Assembly (NCBI GenBank): GCA_905250125.1
Contig: CAJNOL010000019.1
Coordinates: forward strand, 62,001 to 126,000
Reading direction: 5' to 3'
Length of the DNA: 64,000 bases
Origin: Rotaria sordida
Taxonomy: Eukaryota; Rotifera; Eurotatoria; Philodinida; Philodinidae
The translations under genes were made by a program, and so were the position numbers. Each line of letters opens with the position of its first letter. The first letter of the stretch is position 1. Below the pieces are notes generated by a model. The model was not told the origin of the DNA. It searched no databases and saw only the letters and a list, made by a program, of their open reading frames with translations. Shown here in pieces: positions 50,104 to 62,691 of this stretch.

Positions 50104-51622
50104 CTAGAAGAAAAACTATATCGATGCAGATAATATCAAATGCAATATAAGTGACTATGATAGTTATATCCAATAGTTGGTTACTTTAGTGAATATATTT
50201 TCGAGATTGTCAAGCTATGATTTAAATGAATAACCAATGAAATGAATAACTACTATCTTTTTTTTCGTTCTTTTTTTTTTGTTATAGCAGATTTGCGTCA
50301 ATGATTTTTGGTATCCATATGTATGTATATATGTTTTACGCTGACAAACCATTCTCGTTTGTCTTCATGTCTTGTTCTTTCTGTTTTTTTTTCTTTGCTT
50401 CAATCATCGCATACCTTTCTATCTGCATATTTAATGAAATAATGTTTGTGCGATATAAAGAAGAAAAAAAAGAGTGACATAGAAAAAAAGAGCATAAAAG
50501 TGATGCATAACAACGCTGACAGGCAATTGGGTTTTTTTTTAAATTGGCGCAAATAGTAGATGAGACAAGTCTATACTCCGTATTTTTTTCTCTTATTTCA
50601 TCGTTTTGCTTATAACGAATGTTTTTATTGAATTATTTTTTTGCCTTCCATTTCTTTGTGTATTGGTACATTGCTGATACCGGTTACCTTGTATTTGTTT
50701 TCTATTATTAATTATCATAGAAGTACAACAAGAAAGTAAAACATTGAATTTACTATTAAAAATCATATAAGATAAAGTATGACGGTAAAAGTCATTTAAA
50801 AAAATCAATAAAACGACGTTAATTTGCTCGTTTTTATGTTTTTCTTTAATGTAAATAGAATCATTTTCATGACATACGGTAAAAACATTTAAAAACAATC
50901 ATTTTATCCTCATTATGTAAAAGTGTACTGCATCGTATTGTTTTTTTTTATCAAATGCTCAAATGTGTCATTCTAATCTTGATGAAAAAATTCCACAGAC
51001 ATAGAAGAAAGAAAGAACAATAGATGTTTATATTGTATAATGATAGAAAAAAACAAAGGAAAACATTATATATAAATATTGTTTGTCCTTAATAATATAT
51101 ATTTTGTGATTGTAGAAACACTTCTAAAGCAAATAAACATCTAGAATATCCATTTGAAGTAACATCAATATATATCATCTAATCAGATAATTCATATACA
51201 TACTTGATTTGCGACCTACACAACTACCCACACACACATGCTCTTTTCAATATCATTAGACAAGTATAATGTAACAAAAACGTTACTTTGCGATTCAACA
51301 TCATTCATTTGTATATAGTTGTTATTAAATATGCATAACAAAATTGATTTCAATTGCACAAAAAACAAATACAGAGATAGGCAATAGAACGAAAGAAAAA
51401 AGACTGTCTATGCAATTTTACTTCTTCTGCTATTTCATTTTCAAATGTCGGTCGAACAATCATTAACAAATAACGACATGTTTACTTTTAGATAAACTGG
51501 AAAGATCTAAGGTAGAAGTGTTTATACTAGAAAGCGAAGAAAAAATAGAAGGTCATTATCATACACATGATTTATTGCAATAGCAAATAGTTATACAGCA
51601 AAAAAATAAGTTTTGACAAGTT
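50104..51622. other. intergenic between TRPM2 start and HDAC8 stop
   Basis: AT-rich sequence, including short pyrimidine runs at 50,270-50,400, with no supported gene. It should contain the TRPM2 promoter and the 3' untranslated region of HDAC8. Confidence 0.4.
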
Positions 51623-53246
51623 TCATTGACAAATTTGATTTTTCATGATATCAATTTGATTGCGTTCAATATAATCTAATAAACTATCTATATATTTTTG
51701 ACTATTTTTATTTGTTCGATTTCCTGGCCATGTTTCAAGTGTAAAATCAGGACCATAATATGAAAAATAATCATGTTCAGGTATATCATTATCAAGTGTT
51801 TCATTTAAACAAATACCAATAATCGATGTCCATAATCGAGCTGTATCTGCTATGTTATAACCACCACCACCTAATAAAAGTGTTGGTTTATTTAAATTAA
51901 TTATTTGTTCAATACATTTAATAATACATTTTGTTGTTAAATTAAATGATTTCATTGGATCACCAAATAATGTATCAGCACCACATTGCACAACAAAAAC
52001 TTCTGGTTGAAATGAAGAATTTATTTTTGGTAATAGACGCATGAATAATGAAAGATATTGATCATCATCAATACCATGATGAAGTGGTACATTTATATTA
52101 AAACCACGTCCCCATGTTTCACCTATTTCATCTAATCCTCCTGAATTTATTGGAAAAAATCCCGTTTCGTATTTATGTAACGAAACAATCAATACTTTTG
52201 ACGAGCAATAAAATGCTTCTTGAAGACCTAGAAAAAAAAAAGAGTGTAAAATGGAAGATAATCAAAAAAAAACCGCAGTTGTCAATAAATATTTAGATCA
52301 ATAATATGACATCAATTGCAGATTTAATCATATAATTGAAAAAAAAGACAACAGAAGACATGAATATACGCAATTATTATACTTATAGGCAAACAGCAAT
52401 ATTATTTTGAATGCATCCTTCAAAATTATCTATGGATTAATTTAAAAATAATATATTCCTGATATAATTCTAGATGTCAATAGGATTTGTTTTATACATG
52501 TGACTCAAATATCTTTACATGATGTCTAAAATATACTATTGACAAACTTTATCGTTACTCCCACGTGCAATAAATTTTCACTATTTATATATGCTTACCA
52601 TCTCCATGATGTAAATCTAAATCAATATAACATATTCGATCAAATGTTTTACGAAGTTCATTAATAGCCATAACAATATCATTTATATAACAAAATCCAG
52701 ATGCTTCAGATCGTTCTAAATTTTATTTATGTGTAAAAATCTATTATTGTTAATATTCTAAAAATCTACTTGCATGATGCCAACCACCAAAAAAATTTAT
52801 AGCAATATTATTATTTGAACGAGTTAGATATCTAGCAGCTGTTATCGATGCACCTCCAATCCATTTACCTGAATTAATAATAAATTTGAAATTTTTCTTT
52901 TTTTTAAAACAAAAAAAACCGTTCACTAACAAAATGAAGGTAATTGTTCAAATGATGGACATTCATATCCTATCTTATAAAAATCCATTTGTTCTTTATA
53001 TAATTGCTCATGATTAGGATCTATATTTGAAATGAAATTTAAAAAATCTAAATAATCTCGATCATGTGCTGATGCAAGTTCATTATCAGTTGCTAATTGT
53101 GGTTGTATTGAATGAAAATGATTATGTTTATCAAGTTCATATGCTTGAATAAGTGCATCAACAAGATATGAACGATGACGAATTTTTTCAATATTATCAA
53201 GAGATTTATGAAGTTCCAATGATGTTATATAAATAACATCACGCAT
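51623..53246 (-). CDS. HDAC8: histone deacetylase 8 (class I)
   Basis: Four exons (53246-52931, 52868-52770, 52715-52599, 52227-51623) give 378 residues, close to human HDAC8 (377). It is a zinc-dependent lysine deacetylase. The active site is complete: the His pair in GGWHHA, zinc ligands in DLDLHHGDG and in [10 protein letters not shown], and the catalytic Tyr in LGGGGYN. Family landmarks are [29 protein letters not shown] and [14 protein letters not shown]. The protein stops about where HDAC8 does and lacks the longer tail of HDAC1-3, which supports the HDAC8 call. An Arg-x-Arg-Ser near residue 25 (IRHRSYL) lies where human HDAC8 has its PKA-site serine. Only 28 bp separate its ATG from the upstream ALG2 stop. 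Confidence 0.94.
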
Positions 53247-53274
53247 ACTTCTACTTTTTTTTTGTTTTAAATGA
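53247..53274 (-). promoter_or_regulatory. 28-bp intercistronic spacer, ALG2 to HDAC8
   Basis: Between the ALG2 TAA and the HDAC8 ATG, the minus strand has an A-rich run followed by AAAGTAGAAGT and the ATG. Two AG dinucleotides just before the start could serve as trans-splice acceptors. There is no room for a separate promoter or for a normal polyadenylation signal plus leader. Confidence 0.55.
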
Positions 53275-55396
53275 TTATCTTAAAAAAAAAACAGCAATAA
53301 CCAACAATAAAATAAAACAAATAACAATGATTAACAAAAAAAATGAATTTTTTTTTGAATTATATTTTCTTATTAAAATTTCATTTATATGCTCATTAAG
53401 TTTTTTAGCAAATGGTTTAAATGAAAATTTTTCATTAACATGTCGTTTTCCTTCTTGACCCATTTGTTTTGATAAATTTTTATTATCAATAAATTCTTTC
53501 ATACATTTAGCAAATGTTTCAATTAATGGTTCATCACATAAGAAACCTGTTTTATTATTAATTATTGTTTCTAATGGACCACCTGTTGCTGTTGCTATAA
53601 CTGGTCGTTCAGCTTGCATAGCTTCAAGTGGAACGATACCAAAATGTTCAAAACGTGGTGTATATAATACACAATGAGCTTTTGATAAATATTCACGTTT
53701 TTGTTCATCAGAAAACGATCGAACAAATGTTATTAATGATGAATCAAGATTTAATTCATTTGCTAATTGTACAAGTTCATTATAATATTCAACATTTTCA
53801 CGTAAACGTTCATCATAACCACCAATTATATACAAATGTATTAGGTTTGAATTTGAATTCAATAATGTACGAAGATATGCAAATGAATGTAATGCAAGTT
53901 TTAAATCTTTTTTTCTTTCAAAACGATTTATTGAAAGAAAATTTATTGAATTTTCATTTTCATTAGAATATGATGATACAATTTGATCAGGTATTGTTGG
54001 ATAAAGAATATCTACTGGAATTTTTGATGAAATATATTTTTCAAAAATTGATTGTGTATATGCACTATTCACTAGAATACGATCAGCAAGACATGTTGTA
54101 TAAACCTAAATGAATGAATCAATAAATATTAGATAATTAGTGAAAATATTTCAATTAAATTGATAGAATATAATTTTATTTCTATTTTAGTCAACTTATA
54201 TGAGATCTCATTAGAATCTAAAGAAATAAATATATTTAAAGATACACATGTTATACTATTTATCAGTGTTTTATAAAGCGTGAAAATTGAGAAGGCAATG
54301 TCTTTCCAAAGATTGAATTGACTCCCATGGAATTTATTGTTATTGTACGACATACTGCGTGTCTGTACTATTGAAAATACGTGTTCGCCCTCCCGGAGTT
54401 TTCTATTGTTTATTCGAAAGAGAAAAATCTTGATAAAATACTGATGTTTATTTGATCACGATTCATTGCTTTTAGCATAAATGTATTTAAATAAGGCAAA
54501 AAAATAAGCCCAATTATTATTATTCACTCTTTATATAGTTATCGACTTACCGAATCATCATAATGATGTCCGTATAATGCATTTCTATTTAGAGACAAAT
54601 ATAACATAGATGATTAACGCGCACTTTAAGCACTTCATCTATATTTTATAATACATCATGACATTCTATTTATAACTAAACAATCAGCACTTCACCTGAG
54701 TTTTTTTAATAAGAGGCATGTTATAAATGATTAAGTAATCATACTAAACATGTTGTAATTTATACGAAAAACAAAAAAACTAAATAATAGGCCTGACATA
54801 TGCAACACTTGACAGAATGTATACATCTATTGAAATAATTTTCATAAATAAATACTGTTATCGTTTAGTTATATCTCATCAACTATTCAGAATTTTTATT
54901 AGAAGAATAATTTTACTAAACAAAAAAAAAAAGAAACCAAACTCACTTCAAAAACATCAATTGGCCATCGATATAATTTCTTTGCTAATGATTCTCTTTT
55001 TGTTAATAATTGATCTGGATAATGACAATAAAATAGAATTGGTTTTTCAGTTCTTTTTAAAACTGGTATACAAGCACTTATTTGATCACATAAAAAAATA
55101 TCATATTGTTTTTCTTTTGATGCTATATAAACAACATATATAGCAAGAAGAATAAATCGAATATAGGCACATAAAGCATGAAATCTTCCAAATATATTTC
55201 TTGGAAACCATGAACATGCAACAAATACATTTAATTGTCCATTACGTGTTTCATCAAAACATCGTCGTTTATCATGAAAATTTGTATAAATATCAACATC
55301 ATGTCCATAGAATTTCAATGCTAATGCTATATCAATAATTAAACGTTCAGCACCACCAATACCTAAATCTGGATGAAGTATTGCAATACGTGGCAT
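53275..55396 (-). CDS. ALG2: ALG2 alpha-1,3/1,6-mannosyltransferase
   Basis: Two exons (55396-54947 and 54105-53275) separated by an 841-bp intron give 426 residues (human 416). ALG2 adds the second and third mannose to the dolichol-linked oligosaccharide on the cytosolic face of the ER, an early step of N-glycosylation. The GT-B/GT4 fold is evident: an N-terminal glycine loop (HPDLGIGGAERL), CDQISACIPV, FYCHYPDQLLTKR, SINRFERKKDL, GGYDERL, and the EX7E motif in FEHFGIVPLEAM. A C-terminal hydrophobic span (FFLLIIVICFILLLVIAVFF) would anchor it in the ER. A further in-frame ATG at 55,447 would add 17 Lys/Asn-rich residues; I chose 55,396 because the family starts close to the HPDLG motif. HDAC8 follows 28 bp downstream. 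Confidence 0.95.
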
Positions 55397-55947
55397 ATCT
55401 AAAATTTGATTATTAGTAAATTCCTTTTTTTTTTTTTGGTTTTGCATTAATAAATAAAATGATTATTAAATTTTATTATTTTCTGAGAAATAAGAATTAC
55501 TTGAGAAAGGAAAAAGAAAAGAATGAAAAAGACATACATTATAATAATACTGAAGATATGAAAAACACAAAAAAAAAAAAAAGAAAAAGAAAAAGAAGAT
55601 TCATGACCAATGAAATACGGGAAAGGTCGTTGCATGTAAGAAAACTGTACAAATAAATAGAATCACGTTGTGGTTAAACAGACAACAAAAATTGGTAAAA
55701 AAAAATACAACAAATAGATATACAATAAGAAGGAAACTGATTAAAAAATTTATCTCAAGTATATTCATTAGGGAAAATGACAAAAAATAGATCTGCCTAA
55801 ATAAATGCATTGTAGTAAAGTCAAATTCGATTAACAAAAGATACCATCGCCATCTGTTAACTAAAAGAAAATTAATTATTATTGTTGTTAAAAAATAATA
55901 AAATAATATCGAATAAAGTACCCACACGGTGAGTATAAAATAATGTT
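55397..55947. other. intergenic between ERC 3' end and ALG2 5' end
   Basis: About 550 bp, AT-rich, with no supported gene. It must hold the ERC 3' untranslated region and the ALG2 promoter, all on the minus strand. Confidence 0.45.
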
Positions 55948-58900
55948 TCAAGAAGCGTTAACATCAACATCGACCTTTGAAAACACAAAAACAATAGAAA
56001 AAAAAATAACATAAAGCATCAATTTTTACAATAGCATAATGTTATAAAACACACAAAAATAAGTTATATATTTCAAAGCTTACCGGTGAAAATGATACTA
56101 ATTTTTCTTTTTCTTCATATTCTTCTTTAGAAGCCATATGATCTTGAATTATTTTCATCCGAATTTCCGTCTAAATGTCAACAAAAAAAATTACAATTCT
56201 TTCTTCTTATTTTTATTTTGATGCATGACATCAATTTGAGATATGATAAATATTCAATAATCATGTATCATGCTCAATCTAGGAAAATGTTGTATGATTT
56301 CAATATAATAACTGTCATCATTTTTTCATTTTTCTAATCATGAATGTAACATTTAATGCGAAAGTAATCGGATAAATGTCAGTCTCTATTTCTCTTCAAT
56401 AGAAGCTTACTGAAAGAAAACTTTTTTTATTAAAAGATCGAGAATTTTTCCTTCTTCTGAATTATATATAATTTAATTTTACCATACATTTGTCAAGAAA
56501 AATCATACGAGAAGAAGAAATACTCGCATAACGAATTTGCAATTTTTATATTGATGCATTGAATAGGCATTCCAAGAATAACAATTTATTATATATTGAA
56601 CAAATATTTGAAAAATGGATGAACGAACATTTTATCAAGGATTTATTGTCTAATAAAACTTTTTAATCAAAAATAAAAACAATTGATGAAATCTATTAAT
56701 AATCATTGTAGTATCAATCAGCGTAAATTAGTTACGTAACGGTCTATGATTTACATGTTATTAGCTGAATATGATATTTCAGTTAATTGACATGACTTAT
56801 TGAATAAATCAATATAAAAATTGCAAATTTGTTATACGAGTACTTATCTTTCTTTTTTATGTCATTTTCTTTATGAATGTATAACAAAAATTAAATTATA
56901 AACGGTTCGAAAGCGAGAAAAATTCTCTGTCTTCTAATAAAAAGATTTCTTTTAGCAGTCTTCTATCGAAGAGAAACAAGAATCGACATTTATCCAATTA
57001 GTTTTGCGTCATATATTATTTCTTACGAGTTCTTTAAGTTGATTATGTAATTGTTGTTTTTCTGTATTTAATCTTTCAATCATATTTGCCCGATTTGATG
57101 CACCATTACTTGTACGATCCATTTCTAAATCAGCTATTCGAGAATCTTTTTCACTTAATTCACCTAAGATTTTTTCTTGTCTAAAGAAAAATAACAATGT
57201 TTCATTAGTTAATATAGCTAAAAAAAAGCGAACATACTGTGAAATAAAAGCATTATCAAGATGTTTTATTTGTTCTTCAAGTCTTTGTTCATATTGACGT
57301 TTACGTTCATTTAATTCAAATTGTAATTGTGAAAGTATTTGAGATTGTTCATTATTTTCATTACGTAAATGTTCAATTTCATGTTGTAGAGTTTTTATCT
57401 AAATAAGAAAATACAACATGAATGTAATCCTTATTTTTTTTGTTTGTTTTTATTTATATTGAATATAGAAAAAAAGTGTAAAAAAACAAACCTGTTTTTC
57501 TAAATTTTCAACTTTTCGTTTTTGTTGTGTCATTGCATATTCACGTTCAGTTGTTATTTGCAAACTTTCTCTTACAACTTGTTCAAGTTCTTCAATACGT
57601 TGTTGTTTTTTATTTAATATTAGTTCATATTGTTGTTCTTGTTCGGTTTGATCATTAGTTGTTGATAATGGTAAATTTTTTTGTTGTTCAAGTTCTTGTT
57701 GCATCCATTCAATTTCTCGTTTCATTTCTGTACGTTCAAGTTCATATGATGTTAAACGATCTTGTAATGCACGATTTTCATATTCTAATTTCGTTGTATC
57801 ACCTGAATCAATTTTAACTTGTTTTAAATTTATTATTTGTTGTTCAAGAGTTTGAATATGTGTTTCACGACGTTGTAAAAGAGATTTAGCATTATTTATT
57901 TGTTCATTTAATTCGATTATATGATTCTAAATAAATTGAATAAAATATTTTTTGTTTAGCAGCTTCCAGGACTTATTTGGACTTGAGGATATGACTGTTA
58001 GAACTCGTCCAATTGGTCTCAGATCTGGATCTGAAGGGTTCTAGTGAGTGTGAGTATTTTGTATAATAAACTTGCTAGAAAGAATAATATATTCAGAATA
58101 GATCCGATAGGATATAGTTATTCAGTATTATATGGTAGAGTTTTTAATAGGAATCTTTTTATGATATATTAATCGAAAGAAAATCCTATGTAACAAAAAA
58201 AAAGAGTGAACTGCATAAGGATTGAAACCTTTCATGTATGAACTGAGAAGCCATCGCTTGAACAACTGAGCCATCGAGTGTTATTAATCGATTGTAAAAA
58301 TTTTAGAACAATGATTATCGATATAAATCGATCCCTTGAGAGATTAATGCACGTGAGAGAGTTAGGAGCAGGAGAATATCAATAAAGATTTATATATCTA
58401 GAACAGATCCTCTAGCAGAAAAATGATCTACTGAGCAATTATTTGATATTAAGGAGTTTGCATGACAATCCCTGTGGATACTATGATGTTTTGAGAATAA
58501 GTTCATTGAAAAAAAATTAATCCAACGATAAATTAATTTATATTGAGATGTATTTAGATAAATCTTATAAAAGACATCATGCTTTCATAATTTACGATAT
58601 AGAAAAAAAAAATTTCGAAACGTTAAAAAGATACAATAAATTCGAAAAAAATAGTTCTGGTCTTCTCTCTAATTTGGGTGCTAATTATCATTTAATTTTT
58701 CAAAATACTCTTATTTTATACAGAAAATATTTTTCTTCAACATGTGACAGTTGAATATTTCTTCATTTTTTTTCTTTCCCTAAGAAATATTTGCCTGTAG
58801 AATCGAAAGCTGAAAGTCTCGTATATATATCTAACAGAAACATATACTGATAAAAAATGCTTCAATTTTTTTGTTTGTAAAATATTGAAGTAATCCAGAT

Positions 58901-61900
58901 AATTATACTAATTAATATGTCTCAAAAATACTTCATAAATTGTAATAGCCAAAACGAAAGTTATGATTTATATTATTTACTAATCAAGCATATGCTAGTT
59001 CGAAATGCCTTGCTGCTACAATAGCGTAAATGTCATGTTTAATATCTTTTTTCCTTGGAGATTAATATAGAACATGAATGGAATCAATCATTTTAGCTTC
59101 AAATTTGTTCATGTCTACTGTGAATGCAATAATGACTGTTATCCAAATGCTAAGAAAAAAAAATATATCGACTTCTAAGAAGGAAATCATAATTAGATAT
59201 GACACAGTTTTATTTCCATTAATGAAATTAATATTAAACATTTGATTTCTAAATATTTGATAAAATGCAGATGATCAATTTCTTTCTTTTTTATTCTTTC
59301 ATACGAATCCAGATTATTCAACTATGTCATATATCTTGGTTAATAGGTTGATGACTGCATTATATCAACTAATGTCATTTGTACAATAGACATTAGTTAA
59401 AATGAATCTGTCACACACACATCTTCTTGATTAGATAAAATCAAGTATTGAATAATCGTATCTCACATGAGATGAATTGATCATCAAATGTTTGATTTAT
59501 TCTTGTAAATCATTAATTATATGATTAAATCTGTCACATATCTTTAAGAATATTCATAGATACGAACGGAAGAATTATAATTCAATTGTAATTGAAACTC
59601 TTTGTAATGTCATATTTGAGTACAAGTCTGTTTTTTTTTTCAATTTTTAAAAAAATACTTAAATGATTGCAGATTCTATTTTAAATATTTCTTGGGCAGA
59701 AGAAAAAAAATCATTTTAAAATATTTGATGCAGGGGCGTGACGTTCCATCTTCCGCCACTTAACACTCCTTTTTCTTAAAATTCAATTATTCTGTTTCCT
59801 GTGCTGAGTTATACTTCTGATTTGATAAAATGAAATAAAATTTACCTGTCCTTCATAATAATCTTTTTCTTTTTGTTCAAGTTTTAATCTTGTATCATTT
59901 AGAGTTTTTTGTAATTGTTCGATTTCTTCTTGATGTTCAATATCTAATGTATGTTTTTGTTCTCGTAATTTTTCAATTAAACGTTCTTTTTCTGCAACTG
60001 TTGTTTCAAGATTTGATACAAGTGTATTTGTTGTTATTGATGTTTGTTGTTGAACATTCATTGTTGAAGCTGTTGTTGTTACAGCTGTTAATTTTGCACG
60101 TGCTAATGCTATTTGTGTTGATTTATCACGTAATTGTTCTTCAAGATTTTCAATTTTTCTATTTAGTACATTTATTTTTCTATCACGAATATCTAATTGT
60201 TGTTTAGATTCTTGTAAATCATATTCACATTGTTGACGATCAAGACGTGTTGATTGAATTTTTGAATTTTTCTTTTCAATAATTGAATCTTTTTCTTTAA
60301 GTCTTGTACGAAGATCATTTATCTAAATAAAATAAATATTTAAATAAATCTATTTAAAAAAAAAAAGAAACTCAAATGAATACTTCTGATTGTATCATAT
60401 TAACTTGTTGATCTTTGATTAAAATTGATTCTTTAAGTATACTAATATAATGTTGTAAATCTTTTTCTTTACTTTCATATGTATCAACTTTAGCTTTAAG
60501 TGTAACACATTCATTTTCTTTTAAATGTAAATCATTAATACGTTGTTCTAATTTATCTTTAATATCTTGATATTGTTTTTGTAATATTGTATTTGTATCA
60601 ATGGACGGTTGTTCTGGAATGGAAAATGTTGATGGAATAGATGTTAATTCATAATGTAGATTATGACGAGATTTTTCAAGTTCATCACGCATTTGTTTTA
60701 ATTGATGTTCAAGAGATTGGATATAAGTATCCTAAAAAAAAAATTTTTTAAACAAAAAATAAAGAATATATAATTTTATTTATTTAAGATAATGAAGTAA
60801 TTGGATACTTATAATATCCATAAAAAAAAAAAGAAAATCTTAACCAGAGAAAGATAAAAGTAATCGGGATAAATTTTTTTTTTAGATATTAAATTATATC
60901 TTCATCTTTCTGAGAAGATGTGAATGTGGGTGTAAGCGCAAGTTGCCTTTTCGCTGTTACAATTACACACATATCTCTCAGAAAGGTGAGAGTATAGTTC
61001 ATGGGTATAATATCTTTCTTATAGAAGGTCTTGAAATATTAATAAAATGGAGTATCAAAACTTTTTTTTTTAGAATAGCTAATGCTAATATTATTAGCAC
61101 TTAATTCCTGTATAATCTCACTTGTTTAACACGTTTTTGATGGTCATTAATTAATAATTGATATCGACATGATTCATCTTTTCTTAATGTTCGTTCTTTT
61201 TTTAATTCTGGACTCCAAAATGTTTTAATACTTTTCATAGTTGCATTTAATTGTTCTTTTGTTAATTTTAATTCATGTTCTAATTGTTCAACATAAGAAA
61301 TATTTTGATCATAATCATAATAATTAATTTGATTAGGAATAATATTTTCTGATGGATAAAATGATGAATTTGTTGTTGATGATCGATTCATATATTCATG
61401 ATTTATGTGACGACATAGAAGATCAGCACTACCATGACGTTGATGATTTTGTCGATTTAATAAACGACGAGATTGATGTTGATCAGATAAATATTTATCA
61501 TCTTCAGAATAAAAAATATTTTCACCTGTTGATTGAGATACTGCACGTTTTGTTGGAAACGATTCTATCGGTGGAGGAGGTGCTGGTGCTTTTTTTGGTG
61601 TTAAAGATATTTTAGGTTTAATTTCATCTTCTGGTTCATTTTTTAAAGATTCATGTGTCACTGAAATCTATCAAAGTAGAAAAGAAAAAAAAACACAGAT
61701 AATCATTTTTCTATTTTATTCTAAAATTGATTTATTAAAAACCTGTTGTGATTGACTTGATACTGTTGATTTTGATAATGATGATGAACTACTCGATGGA
61801 AGCGATTCACATTGAATAAATGTTGTTGCTGTTGTTGATTCATCGTGTTGATTAGTTGTTGATGATATCGGTGAATTAGATGTTGGATTATCTAACGTAA

Positions 61901-62233
61901 GTAATGGAGTTGAACTAAGATCGCCTAAATCAAAAATAAAAAAAAAATAACAAATCAAATAAAAAAAAAAATAAATTTGTTTATTTTACCAAGACTATTT
62001 GAAGTACAAACAGGTAAAAGTGTATTATTATTATTATTCTCAAGTTGAATAACGCTTGATATTGAATTATTAGATATTGATGGAATAACGATCGAATCTT
62101 TTCTAGTTGATGTTATTGTTGGTGTATCAACAACAACAAGTGGAATATTTATTTGATCATTCTTTCTATTATTTGAATTAACATTTGTATCTTCATATTG
62201 AGAAGATAAATCGGTTAAAAGAGTCTCCATCAT
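55948..62233 (-). CDS. ERC: ELKS/CAST (ERC) active-zone coiled-coil protein
   Basis: Ten exons: 62233-61990, 61924-61743, 61667-61122, 60731-60384, 60322-59846, 57926-57492, 57398-57238, 57180-57027, 56170-56084, 55974-55948. They give 886 residues. ERC/ELKS proteins scaffold presynaptic active zones and cortical secretory sites. Residues 1-140 are Ser/Thr-rich, and a Pro-rich stretch follows (KKAPAPPPP). The family signature is near residues 290-310 (LTKEQLNATMKSIK, TFWSPELKKERTLRKDE). Almost all the rest is coiled coil, with family blocks such as VSNLETTVAEKERLIEKL, KKQQRIEELEQVVRESLQ and LGELSEKDSRIADLE. The C-terminus is short (SFSPVDVDVNAS); the FIP-RBD part and GWA end of long vertebrate ERC1/2 were not found. 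Intron 5 (1,919 bp) holds a tRNA-like relic and intron 3 a short hairpin. Confidence 0.9.
58208..58280 (-). pseudogene. tRNA-like relic (possible tRNA-derived SINE head)
   Basis: On the minus strand an A box (TGGCTCAGTTGT) and a B box (GGTTTCAATCC) sit 44 bp apart, the spacing of positions 8 and 52 in a tRNA. Partial D, anticodon and T stems can be drawn, with anticodon-position bases CTC. The acceptor stem does not pair and several stem pairs are broken, so it is not a functional tRNA. It lies in ERC intron 5. The surroundings are less AT-rich, which fits a SINE or a decayed tRNA copy. Confidence 0.5.
60902..60992. repeat. short inverted repeat in ERC intron 3
   Basis: CTTTCTGAGAAGATGTGAATGTGGGTGTAAGCG faces its imperfect complement CGCTGTTACAATTACACACATATCTCTCAGAAAG, giving a stem of roughly 33 bp with a small loop. 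It is possibly a small MITE. Confidence 0.55.
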
Positions 62234-62691
62234 GGCATCTTTCTTTTTTCCTGATAACTTTAAATGATCAAAAAATCTAAGCTGATGGAATTAAGTATTA
62301 CTTCCGTTTTCAGCGATAGCTGAAAAGAAAAAAGCGATTATTATTTTTTTTTTTTTTGTTGTTCTATTCGCTATCTGATTGATTCTGAGGTTTTGTTTTA
62401 TCCAATAAGAAGTGGAATGATCAAATGCATTAATGACTAGGGTGTAAAATAGATGTATTTTCACGACGAAGGCGTGACATTGACAATATTATCATTGATG
62501 GACGAAGTGTACTTACGCATATGCATTCTTTTTTTACCATTTCAAATGAAGATCGCGTGCTTCTTTTGCTGTTCTATGCAGTGAGCACAGTCGATCAAGT
62601 TCTTCAATTATAAACGAATCCTGCCAACTGTTATCCTTCTTTTTTTTATTTCGTCAACAAAAATTTAGATTTGAGTAAATAAAATATATTC
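62234..62691. promoter_or_regulatory. shared upstream region of ERC and CDKL1
   Basis: 458 bp between the ATG of ERC (minus) and the ATG of the CDKL kinase (plus). The two genes are head-to-head, so this interval must contain both promoters or one bidirectional promoter. Both start codons are well supported by conserved downstream protein. Confidence 0.6.

Noticed and set aside
53628-53966. 112-codon plus-strand ORF over the ALG2 second exon
   Set aside because: It is the complement of well-conserved ALG2 coding sequence and its product is a His/Val/Leu-rich artefact.
54817-55143. 108-codon plus-strand ORF over ALG2 exon 1
   Set aside because: Antisense shadow; ALG2 exon 1 carries clear family motifs.
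59355-59405. Small perfect palindrome (AACTAATGTC facing GACATTAGTT)
   Set aside because: Only about 10 bp of stem in an AT-rich intron; expected by chance in a window of this size.
59890-60207. 105-codon plus-strand ORF over ERC exon 5
   Set aside because: Complement of Glu/Gln-rich coiled-coil coding sequence, which naturally gives long Leu/Val antisense frames.
61352-61615. 87-codon plus-strand ORF over ERC exon 3
   Set aside because: Antisense shadow of conserved ERC coding sequence.
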